A stretch of DNA of 64,000 nt from Yoonia ponticola (GTDB taxonomy: Bacteria; Pseudomonadota; Alphaproteobacteria; Rhodobacterales; Rhodobacteraceae), in contig NZ_JACIJM010000005.1 of NCBI RefSeq assembly GCF_014199395.1, forward strand, positions 186,001 to 250,000. The letters are read 5' to 3'. A program made the translations under genes and the position numbers. Below, piece by piece: positions 25,593 to 35,218 of this stretch (positions within the stretch are counted from its first letter, which is position 1; the number at the start of each line of letters is the position of its first letter). The notes under the pieces were generated by a model that ran no database searches, was not told the origin of the DNA, and saw nothing but the letters and a program-made list of their open reading frames with translations.

Positions 25593-26857
25593 CTATTGAA
25601 CTGCACACCCTGTCCAACGGTTTTCGTATCGTCACGGAAAGCATGCCGGGCCTGAAATCCACCTCTATCGGGATTTGGGTCCAAGCGGGTGGCAGACATG
25701 AACGGATCGAACAGAACGGAATCGCGCACTTCCTCGAACATATGGCGTTTAAGGGCACGAAAAAACGATCCGCTCTGCAAATTGCCGAGCAAATAGAAGA
25801 CGTTGGCGGCTATATCAACGCCTACACATCCCGCGAGATGACCGCCTATTACGCGCGTGTCCTTGAGAATGACGTTGCCCTTGGGCTTGATGTCATTGCC
25901 GATATTCTGCTCAATCCGGTGTTTGATCCGTCCGAGATCGAAGTGGAGCGCGGTGTGATTTTGCAGGAAATCGGGCAAACGCTTGATACGCCTGACGACA
26001 TCGTTTTCGATTGGTTGCAAGAGGTGGCCTATCCAGATCAGGCGCTTGGCCGCACGATCCTGGGTCCAACCGAACGCGTTTCGTCCTTCTCGCGCGAAGA
26101 CCTGACCACCTTTGTTGGTGAACATTACGGTCCGAACCAGATGATCCTCGCTGCCGCAGGTGCTGTCGATCACGACGCGATTGTCCGGCAAGCCGAGGCG
26201 CTGTTTGGACACCTGTCCGCAGTGACGCGCCCAACGAACCTGATCCAACCCGCGTCATTCCGCGGTGGTGAACGGCGGGAAATCAAAGACTTAGAGCAGG
26301 TCCACTTTGCGCTCGCTCTTGAGGGTCCGAACTACCGTGACCCTGCGATTTATACCGCGCAAATCTACGCGTCGGTGATGGGCGGCGGCATGTCGTCTCG
26401 CTTGTTCCAAGAAGCGCGCGAAAAACAAGGTCTGTGCTATTCGATCTTCGCGCAAGCAGGCGCTTACGAAGACACCGGATTAACCACGATCTACGCAGGT
26501 ACGTCTGCCGAACAAATAGCCCAGCTCGCCAACATCACGATGGACGAAATGAAACGCGCCGCTGACGATATGACCGCAGAAGAGGTCGCACGCGCCCGCG
26601 CTCAAATGAAGGCCGGCCTGTTGATGGGTCTCGAAAGCCCGTCAAACCGCGCTGAACGCCTAGCGCGGCTCATGTCCATTTGGGACCGCATCCCGACATT
26701 GGAAGAAACAATCGGTTATGTCGATGGGGTCACCACTGGCGACGTCAAAGCCTTCGCCGCGGACCTTGCCGCCAATCCGGGCGCGGCATTGGCCGTTTAC
26801 GGCCCCGCAGAATCAGCGCCCACCTTGGATGCACTGAAAGCGCGGCTCGCCGCCTAA
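25589..26857 (+). CDS. M16-family zinc peptidase (processing-peptidase-like)
   Basis: A 422-residue M16B peptidase with the inverted zinc motif HFLEH (His47, Glu50, His51) and the third ligand Glu in EVERGVILQEI. The second half is the usual inactive-like domain with SSRLFQEAREKQGLCYSI, the R/Y motif region that binds peptide in the M16B family. The TTG start overlaps the thrC stop by four bases, so it is translationally coupled. The same thrC-M16 pairing is familiar in alphaproteobacteria. Confidence 0.93.
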   Translation: MTIELHTLSNGFRIVTESMPGLKSTSIGIWVQAGGRHERIEQNGIAHFLEHMAFKGTKKRSALQIAEQIEDVGGYINAYTSREMTAYYARVLENDVALGLDVIADILLNPVFDPSEIEVERGVILQEIGQTLDTPDDIVFDWLQEVAYPDQALGRTILGPTERVSSFSREDLTTFVGEHYGPNQMILAAAGAVDHDAIVRQAEALFGHLSAVTRPTNLIQPASFRGGERREIKDLEQVHFALALEGPNYRDPAIYTAQIYASVMGGGMSSRLFQEAREKQGLCYSIFAQAGAYEDTGLTTIYAGTSAEQIAQLANITMDEMKRAADDMTAEEVARARAQMKAGLLMGLESPSNRAERLARLMSIWDRIPTLEETIGYVDGVTTGDVKAFAADLAANPGAALAVYGPAESAPTLDALKARLAA

Positions 26858-27441
26858 TGCTGGGGGCCAAACGCAAAGTCCGGCTGGAAACAGCACGATT
26901 AACACTGCGTCCCCCAACGCATGCGGATTTTCGGCCATGGGCGTCGTTACGCGCCGAAAGTCGCGACTTTCTAACGCCATGGGAACCGACTTGGGCACCA
27001 GAACACCTGACGCGCAAGTCATTCACCAACCGCGTTTACTGGGCGCAGCGGTCGATTTCGTCGGGCACTGCAGTGCCGCTCTTTATCATCCGCCGCGAAG
27101 ATCAGGCGCTGCTTGGCGCGATCACACTCGACCATATCCGTCGCGGTCCCGCCCAAGCTGGCACAACGGGTTATTGGATCGGCGCGAGATACGCACGGCA
27201 AGGCTACATGCGCGAAGCCATCGAAGCCTTGGTGCATTACGCCTTTGTCACGCTCGAACTCAGCCGGATTGAGGCCGGATGTTTGCCTGAAAACGCCCCG
27301 TCGCGTGCGTTGCTTGAGCAATGTGGTTACAAATACGAAGGCGTGGCGCAATCCTATCTGCAAATTAACGGACGCTGGCGCAATCATGTGCTTTACGCCA
27401 ATCTTCGCTTTGACAGGCGGGGAAAGACGGACGCAGGTTAA
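26857..27441 (+). CDS. GNAT-family N-acetyltransferase (RimJ/RimL-like)
   Basis: A 194-residue protein with the RimJ-type pattern: LETARLTLRPPTHADFRPW at the start, the acetyl-CoA site GYWIGARYARQGYMREA (about residues 108-124), and GCLPENAPSRALLEQCGYKYEG. It probably acetylates an N-terminal or small amine substrate; the target cannot be read. The ATG overlaps the M16 stop by one base (TAATG), placing it in the thrC operon. Confidence 0.9.
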   Translation: MLGAKRKVRLETARLTLRPPTHADFRPWASLRAESRDFLTPWEPTWAPEHLTRKSFTNRVYWAQRSISSGTAVPLFIIRREDQALLGAITLDHIRRGPAQAGTTGYWIGARYARQGYMREAIEALVHYAFVTLELSRIEAGCLPENAPSRALLEQCGYKYEGVAQSYLQINGRWRNHVLYANLRFDRRGKTDAG

Positions 27442-27453
27442 GGTTAAAAGTAA

Positions 27454-28350
27454 ATGTTCAGGTTTGTTGTTGTTGCCGCGTTGGCCTTTATTACGGGCTG
27501 TGGTGTTCCTTTCGCCCGTCAAAGTGCCGTAGATCCGTTAATTTTTGATGCACAAGATGTGAAAAACGCGGACAAAATAGCGATTTTCATTCCCGGTGCC
27601 TTGGCCTCTGTCGATATCTTCGCGGCGACAAAATCATGGGATGACGCGGGATATGCGCGGGCGCTCTACCGCTTTCCAGGGTTGGACGGACTGCCAAACG
27701 ATCACCAAATTCACCCGCCAACCGTCGCGCGGCGCATCGCTGAATTCGCGAATCAATACCCCGACAAAGATATTGCGTTGGTCGGCTATTCAACTGGCGG
27801 GCCAATCGCGCTTTTGACAGCGCCTTTGGTGCAGGGCGATCGCGATGTGCGGGTCGCTGCAATGTCAACAGCCGTCGAATACGGCGGTGGTTTCCCGACC
27901 GTTTTGCGCGGGATTTCGGATATCGTGAAGGCCATGATCGCGACAGGATCGGTTAAGCGACAAATCGTGTGGAAACGCTTTTGGGCCGGGTTGCTTTATG
28001 GGCCAGACGCACTGGACGACCCCGCATTCGAAGAGCGTTTGACGCGCGATATCGCCGCGGGCGAAAAGATCATCGTAAAACTCGATCCCGCGGTCGCTCT
28101 GGCTCACACGCTAGGTTTGCCGGGTTTTCAGTTGCCCGACGATTTGGACCTATCCGGCATACCTGTCGCCTTTTTTGTTGGCCTAAATGACAGGGTCTTT
28201 TCAACGCGGCAAACCTACGATTTTTCACAAAAAATCGGCGACGTGACGATATATGGCTACCCCGAGCAGGGGCATCTGTTGTTTTTCACGCGGCCAGAAG
28301 TGTTCGAAGACGTGCGGTCCTTCGTTGAAGGGCGTCCAGTGCTACGTTAA
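27454..28350 (+). CDS. Alpha/beta-hydrolase-fold lipoprotein
   Basis: A 298-residue protein with a lipoprotein signal (lipobox ITGC, Cys near residue 17) and an alpha/beta-hydrolase body. The nucleophile elbow is GYSTGG near residue 112; the acid and His are in the C-terminal third (GLNDRVF, then EQGHLLFF). The fold is clear but the substrate is not. It follows the acetyltransferase gene by 12 bases and ends the operon. Confidence 0.82.
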   Translation: MFRFVVVAALAFITGCGVPFARQSAVDPLIFDAQDVKNADKIAIFIPGALASVDIFAATKSWDDAGYARALYRFPGLDGLPNDHQIHPPTVARRIAEFANQYPDKDIALVGYSTGGPIALLTAPLVQGDRDVRVAAMSTAVEYGGGFPTVLRGISDIVKAMIATGSVKRQIVWKRFWAGLLYGPDALDDPAFEERLTRDIAAGEKIIVKLDPAVALAHTLGLPGFQLPDDLDLSGIPVAFFVGLNDRVFSTRQTYDFSQKIGDVTIYGYPEQGHLLFFTRPEVFEDVRSFVEGRPVLR

Positions 28351-28511
28351 TGGCTCATTTGAGCCCGATCGCTATGCGGTGACCCGTTGGCGAATGTCTG
28401 TGGTAAAGTATACGGTTATTTGAAATGTTCTATCGAGCTGCGAATTGGCGTTGCTCGGGTTCGGAAAAATCGCGCCGCTGTGTGCGGCATTTGAAAAGGG
28501 CCGTGACAGAT

Positions 28512-29918
28512 ATGTCCAACCTCACCCCTGCAACCGCTAGCTTTATTGACAACCTGACTTTGTCAGATGGTACGATCAGGGATGCAACTGGCCGATACCT
28601 GACTGAACCACGTGGGCGCTGGACGGGACAGGGGATCGTGCTCGCACCCGCCACTACCGCTGAGGTCGCCCATATCGTAAAGTCTTGTAACGACGCCAAG
28701 GTGGGCATCGTGCCGTATAGCGGTGGCACTGGTTTGGTTGGCGGGCAGTTGATGCATGACGGTCCGGTGCCTGTTGTGCTGTCCCTCGAACGAATGAATG
28801 CAATTCGGGCGAATTATCCATCTGAAAATGTGTTGATTGCCGAGGCTGGCTGCATTCTGGCCGATGTCCAAACGGCTGCCGCTGATGTTAACCGACTTTT
28901 CCCACTCTCGCTCGCATCCGAAGGATCGGCGCGGATCGGTGGGCTTTTGTCGACGAACGCAGGTGGCGTGAATGTGTTGCGGTACGGAAACGCGCGGGCG
29001 TTATGTCTGGGGTTAGAGGTCGTGCGACCGGACGGTACAATCTGGCACGGCCTGACCCGCTTGCGCAAAGATAACACCGGATACGACCTGCGCGACCTTA
29101 TGATAGGCGCTGAAGGTACATTGGGAATAATTACAGCTGCAGCGCTGAAAATGGTGCCGCAACCCGCGAATATCGGGGCCGCGTTCATGGCAGTTCGCTC
29201 GCCATCAGCAGCACTCGATTTGTTAGCAATGGCGGGTGCGCATTTCGGTGACGGGCTTTCAGCGTTCGAGTTGATCCACCGGCAGGGCGTTGATTTCATG
29301 TCTGAAACTGGCGTCGACGTGCGGATGCCTTTCGCTGAACAACCTAACTGGTCGGTCCTGATCGACGTCGGCCTACCCAAGGGCTTATCGCCGGACGAAG
29401 CGTTAACCGATCTGTTCGCAAGCGCCTTTGCAGAAGACCTTGTCACAGACGGCGTGATCGCCCAATCGGACGCGCAACGAGACGCGTTGTGGGCAGTGCG
29501 CGAGAATATTCCCGAGGGGAACCGACGCATCGGGTCGATCTCATCACACGACATCTCTGTTCCTCTCTCTCACATTCCCGACTTTATTGCGCAAGGAATG
29601 CGAGCCTTGGCTGAAATCGGCGATTTTCGTATTAACTGCTTTGGCCACTTGGGCGACGGCAACCTTCATTACAACGTCTTCCCCACCGCGGGAAAATCGC
29701 GAGCAGACTATGACCACGTGCGCGAGGCGGTCAAAACCTGCGTCCACGACCTGTGCGATTCCTTTGGTGGGTCCGTTAGCGCAGAGCATGGCATCGGAAG
29801 GTTAAAAGTTAGTGACCTTGAGAAATATAGTGATCCGGTAAAGCTCGCGATGATGCGCAGCGTGAAAACGGCGCTTGATCCAGTTGGCATAATGAACCCG
29901 GGGGCCGTTTTGCGTTAA
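28512..29918 (+). CDS. FAD-binding oxidoreductase, GlcD / D-2-hydroxyacid dehydrogenase type
   Basis: A 468-residue member of the FAD_binding_4 plus FAD-oxidase C family. It has the PYSGGTGLVGGQ FAD loop (about residue 75), SASEGSARIGGLLSTNAGG, and the C-terminal GHLGDGNLHYN and SAEHGIGRLK signatures. Relatives oxidise D-2-hydroxyglutarate, D-lactate or glycolate; the exact substrate is uncertain. I start at MSNLTPATASF (28512), with AAGGG 11 bases upstream; the in-frame ATG at 28425 would add 29 unrelated residues. Confidence 0.88.
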   Translation: MSNLTPATASFIDNLTLSDGTIRDATGRYLTEPRGRWTGQGIVLAPATTAEVAHIVKSCNDAKVGIVPYSGGTGLVGGQLMHDGPVPVVLSLERMNAIRANYPSENVLIAEAGCILADVQTAAADVNRLFPLSLASEGSARIGGLLSTNAGGVNVLRYGNARALCLGLEVVRPDGTIWHGLTRLRKDNTGYDLRDLMIGAEGTLGIITAAALKMVPQPANIGAAFMAVRSPSAALDLLAMAGAHFGDGLSAFELIHRQGVDFMSETGVDVRMPFAEQPNWSVLIDVGLPKGLSPDEALTDLFASAFAEDLVTDGVIAQSDAQRDALWAVRENIPEGNRRIGSISSHDISVPLSHIPDFIAQGMRALAEIGDFRINCFGHLGDGNLHYNVFPTAGKSRADYDHVREAVKTCVHDLCDSFGGSVSAEHGIGRLKVSDLEKYSDPVKLAMMRSVKTALDPVGIMNPGAVLR

Positions 29919-29939
29919 CGAAATATTCACGCCTTTGGT

Positions 29940-31163
29940 TTACACAAGAATATCATCGGGCTGGCGTTGCTCGGAAAACTTAACTGACAGAACAAAGGAC
30001 GCAATTGCGGGCAGCAATAGGCCTAACGTCATCGGTAGAGGTGTCTGTGTTCCGCCCAATGCCACGCAGGACGAGACGGTGAAGGCGATGCCAAACTGCA
30101 TCGCGCCCAGCACCGCAGAGCCGATTCCAGCTGTGCCGCGCGCTGATGCCATCGCGATGTGCATAGCGTTCGCAGACAGTAACCCGACCGTGCCAATCGC
30201 GAACCAAAGCGGCGTAATGAAAATCCACAGGGTTTGCGTTCCTGACAGCACCGTCGCGAGTAGTGAGAATGCGACGTAAAAAGGTAAGCCTGCTTTCAGG
30301 ATACGGTCCGGCGAAAAGTGGTTCAAAAGCCTTGTATTAATTTGGCCAAATATCAATAGCGCAGTCGCAATTGCTGCGAACATTAACCCGTAGGTCAACG
30401 CACTCAGGCCGAAAACGCCTTGGAAAACGCCTTGGAAAACGCCGGATGACCCGGTGATAAAGGCGAACATGCCGCCTTGAACTAGTCCTGCAGTCAACGC
30501 CGGTACAACAAATTCACGTCGTTCCAAAAGCGCTACTGCAGTTTTAAAACCGCTGCGAAACGGTGACTTCACTCGATTTTCGCGGGCCAACGTTTCCGGC
30601 ATGACGATTACGGATAATACGAATGCGATCACTCCGACGATCATCATAACGATGAAAATCGACCGCCATCCGAATGCTTCCAGCAACAGACTGCCGAGCG
30701 TTGGCGACACGATGGGCCCAATAGTTAACAACATCACTAAGATTGTCATGACTTTTGCGGCCTGACGCCCCTCGTACAGGTCGTTGACCACAGCGCGGCC
30801 GACCACCATGCCACCGCATGCCCCGAGGGCCTGCAGGAACCGTAACGCATTGAATACAATGATGTCTTGCACCAAGATTAACGCCAGAGATGTCACAATA
30901 AACAACGTCGTCGCAGCCAACAGCGGCCCTTTGCGCCCCAAGCTATCGATCAGTGGGCCAACAATGAATTGCCCTAGACACAGCCCGAGAAAAAAGATCG
31001 AAAGCGACAGATCGGTGGCGCGTTCGCTCGTGTGCAACGCTTCGGCAATATCCCCCAAACCAGCGAGATACATATCTGTCGCCAGCGGCGGAAATAGCGA
31101 CAATAAACCAAGCACGGCAGTGATTCCGGCGGCCTTGCGCGGCGTAAGAGTGGCGTGTGTCAT
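29940..31163 (-). CDS. Bcr/CflA-family drug-resistance MFS transporter
   Basis: A 407-residue 12-helix major facilitator protein of the DHA1 Bcr/CflA group. It has the motif GPLIDSLGRKGPLL between helices 2 and 3 and the signature FLQALGACGGMVVGRAVVNDLY (about residues 95-116) found in Bcr/CflA exporters. GAGG sits 8 bases before the ATG at 31163. It is transcribed divergently from a tetR gene across a region with two operators, so its expression is probably induced by a TetR ligand. Confidence 0.92.
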   Translation of the reverse strand: MTHATLTPRKAAGITAVLGLLSLFPPLATDMYLAGLGDIAEALHTSERATDLSLSIFFLGLCLGQFIVGPLIDSLGRKGPLLAATTLFIVTSLALILVQDIIVFNALRFLQALGACGGMVVGRAVVNDLYEGRQAAKVMTILVMLLTIGPIVSPTLGSLLLEAFGWRSIFIVMMIVGVIAFVLSVIVMPETLARENRVKSPFRSGFKTAVALLERREFVVPALTAGLVQGGMFAFITGSSGVFQGVFQGVFGLSALTYGLMFAAIATALLIFGQINTRLLNHFSPDRILKAGLPFYVAFSLLATVLSGTQTLWIFITPLWFAIGTVGLLSANAMHIAMASARGTAGIGSAVLGAMQFGIAFTVSSCVALGGTQTPLPMTLGLLLPAIASFVLSVKFSEQRQPDDILV

Positions 31164-31203
31164 CAGCAAGACCTCGAAATCAGTACGAATCAATAAGTGT
31201 TTG

Positions 31204-31217
31204 TAGACTGCGGTCTA
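31204..31217. promoter_or_regulatory. TetR-type operator 1
   Basis: TAGACTGCGGTCTA differs by one base from the perfect palindrome 24 bp to its right. It lies 41 bases upstream of the Bcr/CflA start. Confidence 0.8.
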
Positions 31218-31227
31218 TCAATATAAG

Positions 31228-31241
31228 TAGACTGCAGTCTA
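31228..31241. promoter_or_regulatory. TetR-type operator 2
   Basis: TAGACTGCAGTCTA is a perfect 14-bp palindrome in the divergent promoter region, 45 bases before the tetR start. With operator 1 it forms a tandem pair 24 bp centre to centre, the expected layout for a repressor that controls itself and the divergent exporter. Confidence 0.85.
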
Positions 31242-31285
31242 GTATCGATTTGTGACATCGAACTCGAACTGCATGGAAGGCCCGC

Positions 31286-31873
31286 ATGACCGAACAGAAG
31301 AAATCAGGCGGACGGCCTCGCGATGCGGAAGCGGCTGGCGCGATTAAATCCGCGACGCTGAAATTGTTGCGCGAGCACGGCTACGCAAAGGTGACGATCG
31401 CCGCGATTGCGAACGAGGCGAATGTCGCCAGACAAACGCTCTACAACCGCTGGAACACCAAAGCCGACCTCGTGCTCGACGCGATTTTCGAAGAGACGGG
31501 CCACTATGCTGCCGCCCCAACTGATGACCCAAACCTGACCTGCCAATTGCAATTAGAACGGTTTTTGATGCAAATTTTTGCACATCTCAGCGAAAGTGGT
31601 GCGCCCATTCGGGCGTTGATTGCTGCGGCGCAAGATGACGATGCGTTCCGCGATGTGTTCAAGACAAAGTTCGTGAAGCCGCGCGAGAAAATGGTAACTG
31701 ACCTGCTCAAACGCGCACAAAATAAGGGCGAAATTGCGCAGGGCAGGGACATCAGTATGCTCTCTATCTTTGTGCACGGCGCGTTCTGGTATGCGCTGCT
31801 TGGTGGTGATCCTGTCGATGACGATCTCGCCAAAAGTATCGTAGGCGAGGTCTTTCACCCTGCTCAAACGTAA
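31286..31873 (+). CDS. TetR/AcrR-family transcriptional regulator
   Basis: A 195-residue regulator with an N-terminal TetR helix-turn-helix (about residues 18-62; VTIAAIANEANVARQTLYNRW is the DNA-reading part) and a C-terminal TetR_C ligand domain with LIAAAQDDDAFRDVF and a helical dimer region. The gene is divergent from a Bcr/CflA exporter and two palindromic operators lie between them, so it probably represses both and responds to an exported compound. Confidence 0.93.
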   Translation: MTEQKKSGGRPRDAEAAGAIKSATLKLLREHGYAKVTIAAIANEANVARQTLYNRWNTKADLVLDAIFEETGHYAAAPTDDPNLTCQLQLERFLMQIFAHLSESGAPIRALIAAAQDDDAFRDVFKTKFVKPREKMVTDLLKRAQNKGEIAQGRDISMLSIFVHGAFWYALLGGDPVDDDLAKSIVGEVFHPAQT

Positions 31874-32077
31874 ACCACGACCATGCTTGGTTAACGCTAG
31901 CATGTCGCGGCGTCGACAGCCAAAAACAGCGCACCACCGAGAACATTCACACCTACGTTCCCGACGGCTATCGCCAGCCTTCGACCAAACAATAGCTTTG
32001 AGACGACGCAACCCATTAACCATTCCGAAAAGCTGGCTTACGTGGCCAAGGCCGACGACGCGCACAAGGATTACCCC

Positions 32078-33268
32078 ATGTCTGACACTTCCGTGACGCC
32101 GCAGCTTACGCGTCCGCTGCTCTTGTTGATGGCGACGGCGATTGCTGCCACCGCCGCTAATCTCTATTACAATCAGCCGCTTCTGCCTGAGATCGGCGAA
32201 ACCTTTAACGTTAATGATGGGGCGGTTGGCTTGATCCCGTCCGCCACGCAACTGGGCTACGCCGCAGCGATCCTGTTTATTTCACCGCTTGGCGATGTGA
32301 TGAACCGCCGCAATTTGATCAGCTATCTGTCTGTGCTACTCACGCTATCGTTGATGGCGGTGTTTTTCGCGCCCGATATTGGTGTGTTGGTCGCGGCCTT
32401 TTTCGCGGTGGGTTTGGGCGCAAATATTACCCAGCAGTTACTGCCCATCGGGGCGTCCCTCGCGTCGCCCGCCACCAAAGGTGCGACCATGGGTACGCTG
32501 ATGACGGGCCTTACCATCGGCATTCTACTCTCGCGCACGGCCAGCGGGTCCATCGCCGAATATTTTGGCTGGCGGTCTGTTTTCCTTGTAGCCGCAATTC
32601 TAGCCGCGGTTTTTGGTCTTTTGCTGCGGGCGTACCTGCCTGACAATAAGCCCAAGGTCACGCTCAGCTACCCCGCGTTGATCGCGTCGATGTTCGGCTT
32701 GCTTAGCAAACACCGTTTGTTGCGGGAAAGTGCGCTGACCGGTGCGTTGTGGTTCGCAGCATTCAACGCGCTTTGGGCGACGCTCGCCATTCATGTGACG
32801 GACGCGCCGTTCGATTATACCGTGCAACAGGCCGGATTATTCGGATTGGTTGGCATGTCGGGGATCGTCGGCGCAAAGCTGGCGGGGCGTTACGTTGACC
32901 GTTTTGGCCCGACGCGCATCATCACTGTGTCGCTTTGTTCGGTCCTCGCGTCCTTCGTCGTGCTCGCAGTCTGGAGCGATAGCCTCGCGGGTCTTATCAT
33001 CGGCGTCATCTTATTGGATTTAGGCGTCTTCGGCGCGCAGATCCCCAATCAGGTGCGTGTCTTTGCCATCGACGCAAACGCCCAAAGCCGAATGAATGCG
33101 GTCTACATGCTCGCCTATTACATCGGTGCCTCGCTCGGGTCGGCCGTTGGCGTCAAAATCATGAGCGTCGCAGGGTGGCACGGCTTGGCGCTGTTCGGAA
33201 TGGGCCTCGCGGCGTTGGCGCTGGCGTATCACCTTGCGCGACAACACGGTAACGGCGCTGCGACCTGA
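32078..33268 (+). CDS. MFS transporter (YnfM-like)
   Basis: A 396-residue 12-helix MFS protein. The first segment reads AATAANLYYNQPLLPEIG, typical of the YnfM/YgaY group. It also has SPLGDVMNRRNLI (motif A) and a C-terminal half ending GWHGLALFGMGLAALALAYHLA. AAGGA is 7 bases before the ATG at 32078. The 200 bases between the tetR stop and this start hold no gene. Whether the TetR regulator also controls it is unknown. Confidence 0.88.
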   Translation: MSDTSVTPQLTRPLLLLMATAIAATAANLYYNQPLLPEIGETFNVNDGAVGLIPSATQLGYAAAILFISPLGDVMNRRNLISYLSVLLTLSLMAVFFAPDIGVLVAAFFAVGLGANITQQLLPIGASLASPATKGATMGTLMTGLTIGILLSRTASGSIAEYFGWRSVFLVAAILAAVFGLLLRAYLPDNKPKVTLSYPALIASMFGLLSKHRLLRESALTGALWFAAFNALWATLAIHVTDAPFDYTVQQAGLFGLVGMSGIVGAKLAGRYVDRFGPTRIITVSLCSVLASFVVLAVWSDSLAGLIIGVILLDLGVFGAQIPNQVRVFAIDANAQSRMNAVYMLAYYIGASLGSAVGVKIMSVAGWHGLALFGMGLAALALAYHLARQHGNGAAT

Positions 33269-33418
33269 CCACAGGCAGCAAAAGCGTCGGCGCGTCTCAA
33301 ACGGAACTTATTAACCTAAAACGCAGCGCCCGCACGCGTCACGGCTATCTTCTCCCCTTGCAAATTCCCCCATCACAGGCCATGGAAAACCACCCCTCTT
33401 TGATAGGCCTGACGTTCC

Positions 33419-35218
33419 ATGACTGACCTTAAAAATATCCGCAATTTTTCGATTGTTGCCCATATCGACCACGGTAAATCCACGCTCGCTGATCGGCTCA
33501 TTCAAGAGACGAACACCGTGGCTGCCCGCGATATGAAAGCCCAGATGCTGGATAGCATGGATATCGAGCGCGAACGCGGCATCACGATCAAAGCGAACAC
33601 CGTGCGGATCGACTACGTGGCGGATGATGGACAGAACTACGTTCTGAACCTTATCGACACCCCCGGTCACGTCGATTTCGCCTATGAAGTATCGCGGTCC
33701 ATGCGTGCGGTTGAGGGGTCGCTGCTGGTCGTCGATAGCACCCAAGGCGTTGAAGCACAGACCTTGGCCAACGTTTACCATGCCCTTGATGCGGATCATG
33801 AAATTGTACCGATCCTGAACAAGATCGACCTGCCCGCGTCCGAATGTGACAAGGTCGCGACCCAGATCGAGGACGTGATCGGGCTAGACGCGTCCGAGGC
33901 TATCCGCGTGTCTGCCAAAACCGGCGTCGGCATTCGCGAAACATTAGAGGCCATCGTCAAAAAACTGCCCGCCCCGAAGGGTGACCCTGATGCGCCGCTT
34001 AAGGCGATGCTGGTTGATTCGTGGTACGACAGCTACCTCGGCGTGATCGTTCTGGTCCGTATCATCGACGGCAGCATGAAGAAAAACGACCGCGTCCGCT
34101 TTATGTCCAACAACACGCTGCATCAAATTGACCGCATCGGTGTGTTCCGGCCGCAAATGCAGAACGTCGAAACGCTTGGACCCGGCGAAATCGGTTTCAT
34201 CACCGCGTCGATTAAACAAGTCCGTGACACGCGCGTCGGCGACACCATCACGTCCGAACGCAAAGGCACCGAAACCGCGCTTCCGGGCTTTAAGCCTGCG
34301 CAGCCTGTGGTCTTCTGTGGCCTGTTCCCTGTCGATTCCTCGCAGTTCGAAGACCTGCGCGATGCCATCGATAAACTTGCGCTGAATGATGCGTCTTTCT
34401 CCTTTGAAATGGAAACGTCAGCCGCGCTCGGCTTTGGTTTCCGCTGTGGTTTCCTAGGTCTGCTGCACCTCGAAGTGATCCGTGACCGGATCGAACGTGA
34501 ATACGACATCGAACTGATTACCACCGCGCCGTCAGTGGTTTACCACGTCTACATGAAAGACGAGACGGTGGTCGATCTGCACAATCCGGCTGATATGCCA
34601 GACGTCACCACAGTCGATCACCTCGAAGAACCGCGGATCAAGGCGACGATCCTCGTGCCCGACGACTACCTCGGGGACGTGCTTAAACTGTGCCAAGACC
34701 GGCGTGGCGTGCAAATGGACCTGACCTACGCGGGGTCGCGTGCGATGGTTGTCTATGATCTGCCCCTCAATGAAGTTGTGTTCGACTTCTATGATCGCCT
34801 AAAATCGGTAACAAAAGGTTACGCATCCTTCGATTATGTGCTGACCGGCTATCAGACTGATAACCTTGTGAAAATGTCGGTTCTCGTCAACGATGAACCC
34901 GTCGATGCGCTGTCCATGATGGTGCACCGCGACCGTGCAGAGGCGCGCGGGCGGGCCATGGTCGAGAAACTCAAAGACCTGATTCCCCGTCACATGTTCA
35001 AAATCCCGATCCAAGCGGCCATCGGCGGCAAAGTCATCGCGCGCGAGACCCTATCGGCGCTGCGCAAAGACGTGACGGCCAAGTGCTACGGCGGCGACGC
35101 ATCGCGTAAGCGCAAGCTGTTGGATAAACAGAAGGCGGGTAAGAAAAAGATGCGCCAATTCGGCAGCGTCAACATCCCGCAGGAAGCGTTTATCTCGGCG
35201 TTGAAGATGGATGGGTAA
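33419..35218 (+). CDS. lepA: Elongation factor 4 (LepA)
   Basis: The 599-residue translational GTPase, which acts on stalled or mistranslocated ribosomes. G1 is AHIDHGKS (residues 14-21), with G3 DTPGHVDF and G4 NKIDLP. The EF-G-like domains follow, and the LepA C-terminal domain ends in the typical [20 protein letters not shown]. Length is normal. The TTG start of the next gene directly abuts its TAA. Confidence 0.97.
   Translation: MTDLKNIRNFSIVAHIDHGKSTLADRLIQETNTVAARDMKAQMLDSMDIERERGITIKANTVRIDYVADDGQNYVLNLIDTPGHVDFAYEVSRSMRAVEGSLLVVDSTQGVEAQTLANVYHALDADHEIVPILNKIDLPASECDKVATQIEDVIGLDASEAIRVSAKTGVGIRETLEAIVKKLPAPKGDPDAPLKAMLVDSWYDSYLGVIVLVRIIDGSMKKNDRVRFMSNNTLHQIDRIGVFRPQMQNVETLGPGEIGFITASIKQVRDTRVGDTITSERKGTETALPGFKPAQPVVFCGLFPVDSSQFEDLRDAIDKLALNDASFSFEMETSAALGFGFRCGFLGLLHLEVIRDRIEREYDIELITTAPSVVYHVYMKDETVVDLHNPADMPDVTTVDHLEEPRIKATILVPDDYLGDVLKLCQDRRGVQMDLTYAGSRAMVVYDLPLNEVVFDFYDRLKSVTKGYASFDYVLTGYQTDNLVKMSVLVNDEPVDALSMMVHRDRAEARGRAMVEKLKDLIPRHMFKIPIQAAIGGKVIARETLSALRKDVTAKCYGGDASRKRKLLDKQKAGKKKMRQFGSVNIPQEAFISALKMDG

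Noticed and set aside
28814-29554. A 246-codon minus-strand frame opposite the FAD oxidoreductase
   Set aside because: It is a Ser/Arg/Pro-rich shadow of a conserved gene.
31874-32077. CATGCT/AGCATG inverted repeat between the tetR gene and the YnfM-like transporter
   Set aside because: The arms are only 6 bp with a long loop and there is no T tract; too weak to call.
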